From: an uncultured Selenomonadales bacterium
Lineage (GTDB): Bacteria > Bacillota_C > Negativicutes > Selenomonadales > Selenomonadaceae
Assembly (NCBI GenBank): GCA_946407175.1
Contig: CAMJNB010000043.1
Location: 1 to 8,092 of the forward strand
Reading direction: 5' to 3'
Length of the DNA stretch: 8,092 bases
This document shows, one piece after another, positions 1-6,321 of the stretch (positions within the stretch are counted from its first letter, which is position 1; each line of letters starts with the position of its first letter). The notes below the pieces were generated by a model that worked only from the letters and a program-made list of their open reading frames with translations, did no database searches and was not told the origin of the DNA. The position numbers and the translations under genes were made by a program.

Positions 1-793
1 GTGAAATTCTGTGTGTTTCGGGATCAACCTGTTTAACATAAACATCAATCACGTCGCCGACTTTGAGTACGTCTGAAGGTTGCGTCACGCGTCCCCAAGA
101 AAGGTCTGAAATATGTGCAAGCCCGTCAACGCCGCCAATGTCAATAAAGGCGCCGTAGTCAACAAGACGTTTAACCGTACCTTTAAGGGTTTGTCCCGCT
201 TCAATGGTATCGAAAACTTCGCGCTGTTTGTCTTCGCGTTCCTTTTCCAAAAGCTGACGACGCGAAAGTACCAGCCGCTGTTTCTGTCTGTCGATTTCTA
301 TCGGCAACACTTCAACGGTCTGATCAACGTAGACTGAAAGGTCTTTTACATAGTGAAGTTCCATCTGCGATGCCGGAATAAAGCCGCGAAGTCCTTTGAC
401 AGAGGCGACAAGCCCTCCCTTCACCATTTGCGTGATTTTGGCTTCTACTGTTTCGCCGCGTTCTTTGATAGCTTCCATGTCCTTCCATACGGACATACGA
501 TCCGCCTTGATTTTTGAAAGAGTTCCGCCGTTTTCGCCGCCGAGTGACTGAATATAGACATCGATTTTGTCGCCGACTTTTACAACATCTTCTGCAGATT
601 CCGGTTCGGGATATGCAAGCTCTCTTTTCGGTACGGGAATTTCCTGCTTGTAACCGATATCGACAAATGCTTCATTACGGTTTACCTGTACTACCGTGCC
701 TTCCACTATTTCATGCTCTTTGAGATTTTGCATGTTATCCGCCGCTTCGAGCAAACTTCCCATGTCCTCTACGTTTTTAATATCGTCTGACAC
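1..793 (-). CDS. rpsA: 30S ribosomal protein S1 (RpsA), N-terminal 264 residues, truncated by window edge
   Basis: Reading the minus strand from a GTG at 793-791 gives an uninterrupted frame that leaves the window at base 1. Three S1 (OB-fold) RNA-binding domains are visible. The first is degenerate, at about residues 28-98 (EGTVVQVNRNEAFVDIGYKQ). The second is at about 113-182, with GFIPASQMEL. The third starts near 199 and is the most canonical, with GTVKRLVDYGAFIDIGGVDG followed by LAHISDLSWGRV. S1 binds mRNA on the 30S subunit and helps initiation; diderm Firmicutes usually have a four- or five-domain version. The frame is open upstream to a stop near 836 without a better start codon. GTG is chosen because the protein then begins VSDDIKNVEDMGSLL, like related short S1 N-termini. 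The ribosome binding site is weak (AGG 10 bases upstream), so an ATG at 763 remains possible. It lies downstream of ispH, a common arrangement in Firmicutes, but a terminator and a 309-base spacer separate them here. Confidence 0.9.
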   Translation of the reverse strand, partial: MSDDIKNVEDMGSLLEAADNMQNLKEHEIVEGTVVQVNRNEAFVDIGYKQEIPVPKRELAYPEPESAEDVVKVGDKIDVYIQSLGGENGGTLSKIKADRMSVWKDMEAIKERGETVEAKITQMVKGGLVASVKGLRGFIPASQMELHYVKDLSVYVDQTVEVLPIEIDRQKQRLVLSRRQLLEKEREDKQREVFDTIEAGQTLKGTVKRLVDYGAFIDIGGVDGLAHISDLSWGRVTQPSDVLKVGDVIDVYVKQVDPETHRIS

Positions 794-1102
794 TTCTCTG
801 TAACCTGCTACCGAGATTTTGGAAAATGTAAACTTCAGCTGTTTTTACTACACTTCCCGTTAAAACATACTTGGGCGATAATTCGCCGCGTCACCTGTAA
901 TTCAGAAAAAATTCTTCCTTGAAATGTGACCCTATAGAATCGACTGCACTCGCTGACGTACTGCCGATTTATCCGCGTAGCTTTTTCCTTTCCTCGTTAT
1001 TACCAAAAAATATAAATTCTGTCTTTCTGTCAAAAATTTGCACTCTGTACTTTTTAAAAATTTGTACACCGTACAAAAAAGCACCTTATTTTCATAAGGC
1101 TT
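794..1102 (-). other. 309-base ispH-rpsA spacer / probable rpsA promoter and leader
   Basis: This spacer has no supported gene. From the ispH side it holds the ispH terminator, two 19-base direct repeats (1032-1074), an AT-rich stretch with TTGACA (1033-1028) and TATATT (1014-1009) on the minus strand, then about 200 bases of leader before the rpsA GTG. The TTGACA to TATATT gap is only 13 bases, so they do not make a normal sigma-70 pair and the exact promoter is unresolved. A small hairpin (GGCGA/TCGCC arms) lies at 873-887. No known riboswitch or T-box consensus was recognised. Short open stretches occur on both strands, but none has a convincing start, ribosome binding site or family. Confidence 0.55.
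1032..1074. repeat. Two 19-base direct repeats, period 24, one palindromic
   Basis: Positions 1032-1050 and 1056-1074 share AAAAATTTG-AC-C-GTAC and agree at 16 of 19 bases. The second copy contains a perfect inverted repeat, TTTGTAC-ACC-GTACAAA, at 1061-1077. The first copy keeps only part of that symmetry. They lie between the ispH terminator and the candidate rpsA promoter. A tandem site with partial dyad symmetry in that place could be an operator, but no known regulator consensus was recognised. Confidence 0.6.
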
Positions 1103-1104
1103 TT
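1075..1104 (-). terminator. Rho-independent terminator of ispH, overlapping its stop codon
   Basis: On the minus strand the sequence is AAAAGC-CTTAT-GAAA-ATAAG-GT-GCTTTTTT. This forms an 11-bp stem with a GNRA-like loop and a two-base bulge, ending in a run of six T. The ispH TAA (1105-1103) is inside or at the edge of the 5' arm, so coding and termination signals overlap. The outer A/T arms are nearly symmetric, but no coding gene approaches on the plus strand. Confidence 0.75.
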
Positions 1105-1948
1105 ATGACTCATCAAAATTTTTCAGCCGCGTTTCAACCTCCCTTATAATCCAATCCGGCGTCGATGCGCCGGCAGTTATCCCCACTTTCAGAGAATTGG
1201 ATTTTTCATTTCCGGTGAAAAAATCAGGTGAAATTTCTTCCGCCGTTTCAATATGGAAAGTTTTGCATTTGTTTTCGCATAGCCTTGCAAGTTTGGTAGT
1301 ATTCGCGCTGTTTCTGCCGCCTACCACAAGCATCACGTCAACTTTTTCCGCAAGCTCCATTGCCGCTTGTTGCCTTTGATAAGTCGCTGTACAAATCGTG
1401 CGTAAAATTCTTATGTCTGACGATTTCTCCAAAAGTTTCAAGACGACGTTTTTAAAGTGCGTACCGGATACAGTTGTTTGTGACACTATACCCAATTTTT
1501 TGCAAGGCGGGAATTTTTCTGCCTCTGTTTCGGTTTCAATAATCGTTGTATTTTTTTCAGCCCATTCAAAGATGCTTTTCACTTCGGGATGATTTTTTTC
1601 ACCGATTATAACCACGTTATAACCTTCGTTTACAAGCTCCCTTGCCGCAGATTGCGCTCTTTTGACGTGCGGGCATGTTGCATCGACTGTCTTTAAACCT
1701 TTGGCTTTAATCTTCTCGTAGACTTTCGGTCCTACGCCGTGCGAACGAATTATTACCGTGCCTTCACTTACCGCCGACAAATCGTCCGCCGAGTCCACGC
1801 CTTCCGCCTTTAGTCTTTCAACCATTTGCGGATTATGGATTATCGGTCCCAACGTACAACATTTTCCGACAGCATTTTCTCTGGCTATTTTTATCGCGCG
1901 TTTGACGCCGTAACAAAAGCCCAAGTAGTTTGCCAAAAAAACTTCCAA
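1103..1948 (-). CDS. ispH: 4-hydroxy-3-methylbut-2-enyl diphosphate reductase (IspH/LytB)
   Basis: IspH is the last enzyme of the MEP isoprenoid pathway, reducing HMBPP to IPP and DMAPP with a [4Fe-4S] cluster. With a TTG start at 1948 the product has 281 residues, the usual family size. It opens LEVFLANYLGFCYGVKRA, matching the standard N-terminus. The three cluster cysteines are present: C12 (GFCYGV), C92 (ATCPHV) and C186 (RTICTAT). Substrate-site motifs follow the family: GPIIHNPQ (H38), RSHGV (H70), NHPEV (H120, E122), SQTTVS, GGRNSANT and GASTP. The frame is open 20 codons further, to another TTG at 2008, but that start has no ribosome binding site and the likely promoter lies inside this extension. 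GAAGGTGA sits four bases before the chosen TTG. The stop codon is inside the terminator hairpin. Confidence 0.96.
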   Translation of the reverse strand: MEVFLANYLGFCYGVKRAIKIARENAVGKCCTLGPIIHNPQMVERLKAEGVDSADDLSAVSEGTVIIRSHGVGPKVYEKIKAKGLKTVDATCPHVKRAQSAARELVNEGYNVVIIGEKNHPEVKSIFEWAEKNTTIIETETEAEKFPPCKKLGIVSQTTVSGTHFKNVVLKLLEKSSDIRILRTICTATYQRQQAAMELAEKVDVMLVVGGRNSANTTKLARLCENKCKTFHIETAEEISPDFFTGNEKSNSLKVGITAGASTPDWIIREVETRLKNFDES

Positions 1949-1952
1949 TACT

Positions 1953-1959
1953 TCACCTT
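1953..1959 (-). promoter_or_regulatory. Ribosome binding site AAGGTGA that fixes the ispH TTG start
   Basis: AAGGTGA ends four bases before the TTG at 1948-1946. The alternative upstream TTG (2008) is preceded only by A/T-rich sequence. The chosen start also reproduces the usual IspH N-terminus. Confidence 0.7.
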
Positions 1960-1979
1960 CAAAAAATAATTCACGGCGT

Positions 1980-2008
1980 ATTTTAAACGAATTTTTCAAT
2001 ATGAGCAA
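1980..2008 (-). promoter_or_regulatory. Candidate sigma-70 promoter of ispH
   Basis: Minus strand TTGCTC (2008-2003), 17-base spacer, then TAAAAT (1985-1980). The -10 matches 5 of 6 bases and the -35 matches 3 of 6. Transcription would begin near 1973, leaving a leader of about 25 bases before the ispH TTG. The upstream methyltransferase gene ends in a repeat array with no clear terminator, so read-through is also possible. Confidence 0.4.
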
Positions 2009-2048
2009 GTTTTTTTTATAAAATTTTCAGGAAGTCTTAAAAAATATC

Positions 2049-2146
2049 TAAGTCCTACTTGTCTATACTTGTAACTTGATTTAAATCTTGAATTAAATAT
2101 TAGCTTAAATCTTAAATTAATCTTGAATTAAATATTAGCTTAAATC
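2049..2146. repeat. Heptanucleotide array A (methyltransferase 3' end to ispH upstream region)
   Basis: The stretch can be divided into fourteen 7-base units, for example TAAGTCC, TACTTGT, AATCTTG, AATTAAA, TATTAGC, TTAAATC and TTAAATT. The left part is degenerate. The right part contains a four-unit block repeated exactly, with a one-unit gap. The last unit (2140-2146) contains the stop codon of the methyltransferase gene. It belongs to the same type of sequence as arrays B, C and D, although its units are the least uniform. Confidence 0.65.
2084..2146. repeat. Perfect 28-base direct repeat, period 35 (four of five heptads)
   Basis: Positions 2084-2111 and 2119-2146 are identical over 28 bases. 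Both start AATCTTGAATTAAA and end TTAAATC, with one heptad (TTAAATT) between them. The period of 35 is exactly five 7-base units. Copy 2 runs into the last codons and stop of the methyltransferase gene. Confidence 0.9.
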
Positions 2147-2880
2147 AGCGTCGCGCAGATTTTAAAAAGCGGCGTCGAATCGTACGGTACATTTTTACCG
2201 GTGTGAACTTTTGCCGAAATGTCTAAGTCACATTGCACGGTAAAGCCGAGTTTCTGTAAAAATTCCACGTCCCAATTTGGTCTTGTATGCGTACTGATTC
2301 GCAGAGAATTTTTAATCGCGGTGCATTCTTCCAACATTTTATCACTAACTTCAGCATGAGCGCCGTTATCGCCGCGTGTAAAATTTCTGCCGCCGTAGTC
2401 CGAATCAAAATTAATCAGCACGCCGCCGCTTTTCAAAACCCTTTTCCATTCGCGATAACTCTGCATAACGTCCGGCAGTGTCCAAGTAACATTTCGCGTA
2501 ACAACCGCGTCAAAACTTTCATCGTCAAAATTTAAAGCCTGCGCGTCCATTTTAAAAAATTCCGCGTCAAGTTTAAGGTCGTGCAGATTTTTTTTCGCCT
2601 CGTCAATCATACGTGCCGACATGTCGACGCCGGTAACCTTGTGACCGAGTTTAGACAAAATTGCGGCGAAAAATCCTGCGCCGGTGCCGACGTCCAAAAT
2701 TTTCAGCGTCCTGCCTGCCGGTAAATCTTTAACCAACATATCACGCCAATTAGCCGCGCTTACGCCTTCAAGTTCAATCCTGCGAATACGGCTGAAATCG
2801 GCACTGCGCGAATCCCAGTATTTTTCAATGCGCTGTTCAATATTTTCAATGGTGCTTTTATGAGAGTTAATCGAGTTCAT
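2140..2880 (-). CDS. Class I SAM-dependent methyltransferase, substrate unknown
   Basis: This 246-residue protein has a Rossmann-type methyltransferase domain of the Methyltransf_11/25 kind. SAM-binding motif I is ILDVGTGAGFFAAILSKLG at residues 61-79. The acidic ribose-binding residue is D86 (TGVDMS). D112 is in FKMDAQ, the post-II region is ESFDAVVTRNVTWTLPD (121-137), and motif III is LKSGGVLINFD (149-159). The N-terminal IEKYWDSRSADFSRIR is typical of small-molecule or uncharacterised methyltransferases in Firmicutes. No signal peptide or membrane segment is seen, so it is cytoplasmic. The ATG at 2880 has no Shine-Dalgarno sequence: the whole 63-base gap to metQ is heptanucleotide repeat. 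Following a methionine-type lipoprotein gene suggests a link to methionine/SAM supply, but that is inference and the substrate cannot be read from the sequence. Confidence 0.88.
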   Translation of the reverse strand: MNSINSHKSTIENIEQRIEKYWDSRSADFSRIRRIELEGVSAANWRDMLVKDLPAGRTLKILDVGTGAGFFAAILSKLGHKVTGVDMSARMIDEAKKNLHDLKLDAEFFKMDAQALNFDDESFDAVVTRNVTWTLPDVMQSYREWKRVLKSGGVLINFDSDYGGRNFTRGDNGAHAEVSDKMLEECTAIKNSLRISTHTRPNWDVEFLQKLGFTVQCDLDISAKVHTGKNVPYDSTPLFKICATLI

Positions 2881-2883
2881 AAT

Positions 2884-2939
2884 TTTAATTTTTAATTCTA
2901 AATTTTTAATTCTAAATTCTAAATTCTAAATTCTCATTA
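2884..2939. repeat. Heptanucleotide array B (metQ to methyltransferase spacer)
   Basis: Seven contiguous perfect 7-base units of two kinds occur. TTTAATT lies at 2884, 2891 and 2905; CTAAATT lies at 2898, 2912, 2919 and 2926. A decayed unit, CTCATTA, follows at 2933. The array fills the spacer between the metQ stop (2946-2944) and the methyltransferase start (2880). It is the cleanest of the four arrays and must form most of the methyltransferase leader if the genes are co-transcribed. Confidence 0.9.
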
Positions 2940-2943
2940 CGCC

Positions 2944-3777
2944 TTAAAAAGCCGGGACAATGGCGCCGTTGTATTTGTCAAGAATAAACTTTTTCATCTT
3001 GTCATTTTGCAACGCCGAGATAAGCTCTTTAATTTCTGCGCGTTTTTCATCGCCTTCACGCACTACAATAATGTTGACGTATGGGGAAGTTTTATCCTCC
3101 ATAAACAGCGCGTCTTTCATGGGGTTTAAATTTGCATTCATAGCAAAGTTTGTATTGATAACTGAAATGTCAACGTCATCAAGCGTACGGGGAAGTTGCG
3201 CGGCTTCTACTTCGCTGATTGCCAAATGTTTGGGATTGTCCGTGATATCTTGAACCGTTGCCGTTTCTTTCACACCGTCTTTAAGTTTTAAAAGTCCCGC
3301 CTTTTCAAGAAGGAGAAGTGCACGTCCGCCGTTAGTGGGGTCGTTGGGAATGGAAACTTTTGCGCCGTCGGGAAGATCTGAAAGGCTCTTAATCTTGTGA
3401 GAATAAATGCCCATAGGCTCCACGTGAATACCTGCGGCATTTTTAATTTTCATTTCCTTGTGTTCTTTAACAAAGTCATTCAAGTACGGCTCGTGCTGGA
3501 AAAAGTTTGCGTCAAGCTCCTTGTCATTAAGCGCGATATTCGGCTGAACGTAGTCATTGAACTCGATAACTTCAAGCGTAATGCCTTTGTCTTTTAAGTT
3601 ATTTTTAATTTCCGCCAACATTTCGGCGTGAGGTACGGGTGTTGCACCGATTTTTAAGGTTACGTCCTTTTTAGCCGCATTATCGCCGCCTGCAGGTTGA
3701 CCACCGCCGCCGCACGCTGTCAGCAAAATTGATGCCGCAAGACCGAATACGGCAATTAAACTTTTTTTGAATCTCAC
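2944..3777 (-). CDS. metQ: MetQ/NlpA-family ABC transporter substrate-binding lipoprotein
   Basis: This 277-residue periplasmic methionine-type binding lipoprotein has a basic N-terminus, a hydrophobic stretch and a lipobox LTAC, with C22 as the lipidated cysteine, then a Gly-rich linker. The mature part has the NlpA/MetQ signature: KIGATPVPHAEML (about 42-54), DYVQPNIALNDKELDANFFQH, VEPMGIYS, VSIPNDPTNGGRALLLLEKAG, and an ISEVEAAQLPR segment before the C-terminal lobe. The start is GTG at 3777, supported by GGAGTGA nine bases upstream. The ATPase (MetN) and permease (MetI) genes expected beside metQ are absent on both sides: the upstream neighbour is the beta-helix/RTX gene and the downstream neighbour a methyltransferase. 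Methionine is the usual ligand of the family, though some members bind other amino acids or peptides. No S-box riboswitch is visible upstream. Confidence 0.93.
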   Translation of the reverse strand: MRFKKSLIAVFGLAASILLTACGGGGQPAGGDNAAKKDVTLKIGATPVPHAEMLAEIKNNLKDKGITLEVIEFNDYVQPNIALNDKELDANFFQHEPYLNDFVKEHKEMKIKNAAGIHVEPMGIYSHKIKSLSDLPDGAKVSIPNDPTNGGRALLLLEKAGLLKLKDGVKETATVQDITDNPKHLAISEVEAAQLPRTLDDVDISVINTNFAMNANLNPMKDALFMEDKTSPYVNIIVVREGDEKRAEIKELISALQNDKMKKFILDKYNGAIVPAF

Positions 3778-3783
3778 AAAAAA

Positions 3784-3790
3784 TCACTCC
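3784..3790 (-). promoter_or_regulatory. Ribosome binding site GGAGTGA of metQ (GTG start)
   Basis: Minus strand GGAGTGA followed by TTTTTT and then the GTG at 3777. It supports the GTG start. The heptanucleotide array begins only three bases further upstream. Confidence 0.75.
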
Positions 3791-3793
3791 ATG

Positions 3794-3863
3794 TTAGCTT
3801 GTAACCGTTAGCTTTTAGCTATTAGCCGGTAGAACTTAATTCTACATTCTTAATTCTTAATTC
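3794..3863. repeat. Heptanucleotide array C (beta-helix/RTX 3' end to metQ)
   Basis: Ten contiguous 7-base units run from 3794 to 3863: TTAGCTT twice, TTAGCTA, TTAGCCG, GTAACCG, GTAGAAC, TTAATTC three times and TACATTC. A TA step occurs every 7 bases at 3795, 3802, 3809, 3816, 3823, 3830, 3837, 3851 and 3858, with one out of register at 3843. The final unit contains the stop codon of the beta-helix/RTX gene (3859-3857). A perfect small inverted repeat, GTAGAA-CTTAA-TTCTAC, lies at 3829-3845. Confidence 0.9.
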
Positions 3864-6238
3864 GCATTCCACGTGCCGGTAGAGCGATTGTAATTGTACT
3901 TATCGCCGCCTGCAAGTTGGAAAGTCGGCGTAACCGTGCTTGAATTTTGTACAGTCACGCTGTTGCCGTCTTGCAACGTTATGGTAATTTTTTCAGCGTC
4001 AACCGGCGCAGAGGCAATGTTGTCAAGGGTAATGTCATAAAGGTGAACAATATCACTTTCTTTGGCATTGGTGACAAGGTCGTTGCCTTCACTTAAGCCG
4101 TACCAAAACAGATTGTTACCGTCGCCGCCTTGTAAAGTATCGCTGACATTTTCGGCGCCGCCCCAAAGTGAATTGCTGCCACTGCCGCCGATAATCAAAT
4201 TGCTTTCATCATCGCCGCCGATAACATTTTCACCCGCATTGTTCGCAACAACATTTTTAATGCCGAAGAAATATTGTCCCGCGTCATTGCTAAGCCAAAT
4301 TTCTTTGTACGCATCGAAGTTAGCATACAAAGTGCCGTCCGTGCCGCTGAGGTGGTAATAGTTTGCGCCTGAATCAAAGTTCAAACTTGTTTCGTAGTCA
4401 TTGCCTACTTTCGCGCCGTAGCCTGTAGAGCCGTCAAGCGAATACAAGAATAAGCTGTTGCCGTCGTTTGTATTGGTGAAGATATTCATTGCGTTGCCGT
4501 TATCGGCAGTAAAAGTTAAAAGTGAACCATTGCGCGTGACACTTTGAAGACCAGTGTTGTAGAAAGTAACAACGTCCGAATAATCCTCTTTACCTATAGC
4601 AAAGTTCGTGACGGTATCATTGCCTGCGCCGGTACACCAAAATTGATCTCTTGACGCACCGCCGGTTAAATAGTTGTGACCGTTACCGCCGAAAAGAATA
4701 CTACTGCCTTGACCGCCGGTAATGTTATTATTCTGCGAATTGCCCAGCACCGAGACGCCGTAAGAAGATTGAGACGCGTCGAAAGTTTTTACATTAGGAT
4801 AATTAAGCAAATCAACCGAGCCGGTGAAATCTGTAGACGCGGTTATTACAGTTTTGTCCGCATTGAAAGTCAAGCCTGAAGGTAAAGTTTCTTCCGAAGA
4901 ACTTGTAGTACCTTCCAAAATGCTGTTGTTTACGTAAACCGAAAAGCCGTTGTTTATAATGTTGGCGACGTTGCCTTCAAACGAGCTAAGGTACGTATCT
5001 TCGGTAAGGTACCATTTACTTGACTCGTCGAGCGACACTGAAACATTACCGACAGTTGAAGAAACCGTATTGCCGCTTGCATTGGTTATACTGCCGCTTA
5101 TGCCGCCGTAAAATGCCGCGCCGTTTACCAAATTTAAAGTCAAAGTTGAATCATCGCCGACCAAAATTTTACCGGTTAAATTTTGACCGCTTGCATTTAC
5201 CGTAGCGACATTTGCAGCGCCGCTCCAACCGTCTGTACATACGCTTAAAAGTACGCCGCTTGAATCTGTATTGTTAATCTTGACGCCGTTCAAATTTATA
5301 ATCGCGCTGGTATTTGTGACGTGGAAGACGTGACCGGATTGGCTGTTAATCGTGCCGCCGTTCATCGTGAAAGTAGACGTACCCTCCGCCGAATCGCCGG
5401 ACATTGATTGATAAATCATTACCGAATCAAAGAAACTTGCTTTACCGTTAGTCTGCGTGTTATTCGCGTTCAAAGTACAGTTGTTGAGCGTAACGGAATT
5501 TAATCCTTCAATGCATACGCCTTCGGACTTTGTGGAATTTAACGTCGCGTCATTGACGGTAACTGCAGCAGTAGAATAAATTGCCGGTGAGCCGAGACCA
5601 TTTGAAGTATATGAACCGCCTGTAACATTTACCGTGCCGCCGCCGCGATCGGTACGAATTGCCGCTGAAGATTGACCGTTCGTTTCAACAACGAGATTGT
5701 ACGCATTCGTCACGCCGCCGCCGGTAGTCATAATGCCGCCTGAACCGTTGCCGGTCGTCTTAATGTTCGCGTCATGAATATTGACAGTGGTGCCGTCACC
5801 TGCCGCGCCGTTTTGCCCGCCGTTGCCGCCGTACGAAAATACCGCGTTTGCACCTGCTGCGTCGCTTGTAATCGTGCCGCCTTTAATCGTCGTATTAGAG
5901 CCGCCTTTAACCATGACAGCGGAGTTTGTGCCGTAAAAACTTTCATTGTCGCCTGCACTGTCGCCGCCGGTTTTCGTCACGGTAGGATTGTTCAATACAA
6001 CCGCTTCATTCGTGTCAATAAGTACGGCATTTTGTCCGCTTGACGTGGAATTAAATACCGGATTATCGGAAGTTAAAGCCGAATCAATTTCAGTATCACC
6101 GTCCCAACTCACCGAGCTTGAACTGCCGCCGCTAAAATCCCCGCCGCCGCCAAAACCGTCGGGAGGTGTACCGCCGCTGAAATCTCCGCCACCTTCGCCG
6201 TCAGGCGGTGTCATAATAAGCATAGTGTCATTTTCCAT
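3857..6238 (-). CDS. Surface or secreted beta-helix protein with C-terminal RTX-like calcium-binding modules
   Basis: This 793-residue protein has no Sec signal peptide. Residues 10-38 are a tandem repeat (TPPDGEGGGDFSGG then TPPDGFGGGGDFSGG). Residues about 60-440 form a right-handed parallel beta-helix, with short strands rich in Asn, Thr, Ser and Gly and landmarks such as GIMTTGGGVTNAYNLVVET, AAIRTDRGGGTVNVTGG, GSPAIYST, EGLNSVTLNNCTL and VMIYQSMSGD. These match a family of adhesin-like beta-helix proteins of gut Firmicutes, recalled rather than searched. Two RTX-like modules follow, at about 498-560 (GGQGSSILFGGNGHNYLTGG) and 669-735 (GGSGSNSLWGG, LQGGDGNNLFWYG). The C-terminus (YNYNRSTGTWNAN) resembles ends of RTX proteins in Negativicutes and may hold a type I secretion signal. 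No secretion genes are in the window. AAGGAG sits eight bases before the ATG. The molecular target is unknown; a role in attachment is inferred. Confidence 0.8.
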   Translation of the reverse strand: MENDTMLIMTPPDGEGGGDFSGGTPPDGFGGGGDFSGGSSSSVSWDGDTEIDSALTSDNPVFNSTSSGQNAVLIDTNEAVVLNNPTVTKTGGDSAGDNESFYGTNSAVMVKGGSNTTIKGGTITSDAAGANAVFSYGGNGGQNGAAGDGTTVNIHDANIKTTGNGSGGIMTTGGGVTNAYNLVVETNGQSSAAIRTDRGGGTVNVTGGSYTSNGLGSPAIYSTAAVTVNDATLNSTKSEGVCIEGLNSVTLNNCTLNANNTQTNGKASFFDSVMIYQSMSGDSAEGTSTFTMNGGTINSQSGHVFHVTNTSAIINLNGVKINNTDSSGVLLSVCTDGWSGAANVATVNASGQNLTGKILVGDDSTLTLNLVNGAAFYGGISGSITNASGNTVSSTVGNVSVSLDESSKWYLTEDTYLSSFEGNVANIINNGFSVYVNNSILEGTTSSSEETLPSGLTFNADKTVITASTDFTGSVDLLNYPNVKTFDASQSSYGVSVLGNSQNNNITGGQGSSILFGGNGHNYLTGGASRDQFWCTGAGNDTVTNFAIGKEDYSDVVTFYNTGLQSVTRNGSLLTFTADNGNAMNIFTNTNDGNSLFLYSLDGSTGYGAKVGNDYETSLNFDSGANYYHLSGTDGTLYANFDAYKEIWLSNDAGQYFFGIKNVVANNAGENVIGGDDESNLIIGGSGSNSLWGGAENVSDTLQGGDGNNLFWYGLSEGNDLVTNAKESDIVHLYDITLDNIASAPVDAEKITITLQDGNSVTVQNSSTVTPTFQLAGGDKYNYNRSTGTWNAN

Positions 6239-6289
6239 TAAAAAATCTCCTTTCTACGTACTGCCTTAGAGCCTTACAAGATTGGAGAA

Positions 6290-6318
6290 ATTTTAATTTT
6301 TAGAATTATTTATGTCAA
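6290..6318 (-). promoter_or_regulatory. Sigma-70 promoter of the beta-helix/RTX gene
   Basis: Minus strand TTGACA (6318-6313), a 17-base spacer and TAAAAT (6295-6290). The -35 is perfect and the -10 matches 5 of 6 bases. Transcription would start near 6283, giving a leader of about 45 bases with AAAGGAG before the ATG at 6238. Heptanucleotide array D begins four bases upstream of the -35. Confidence 0.75.
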
Positions 6319-6321
6319 GTG

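Noticed and set aside
777..890. Minus-strand open stretch of 37 codons (contains GELSPKYVLTGSVVKTAEV) upstream of and overlapping the rpsA start
   Set aside because: It has no ATG, GTG or TTG, runs out of frame into rpsA and matches no family I recognise. It could be a relic, but chance explains it.
885..905. T-box-like string (CAGGTGACGCGGCG on the minus strand) in the rpsA leader
   Set aside because: It resembles the T-box core only loosely, lacks the downstream terminator/antiterminator pairing, and rpsA is not a T-box-regulated class of gene.
919..1149. Plus-strand ORF of 76 codons across the ispH-rpsA spacer
   Set aside because: It overlaps the ispH 3' end antisense and the terminator, lacks a ribosome binding site, and has low-complexity A/T-driven composition.
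2084..2146. Possible mini CRISPR array (28-base repeats, period 35)
   Set aside because: Only two copies, a 7-base spacer made of the same heptad type, no cas genes, and one copy lies within a coding end.
3778..3863. SAM (S-box) or other methionine riboswitch in front of metQ
   Set aside because: The space is filled by heptad repeats, with no S-box core and no terminator/antiterminator hairpins.
4062..6269. Several long plus-strand ORFs antisense to the beta-helix/RTX gene
   Set aside because: They are composition shadows of Gly/Asn/Thr-rich coding sequence, with no ribosome binding sites or recognisable families.
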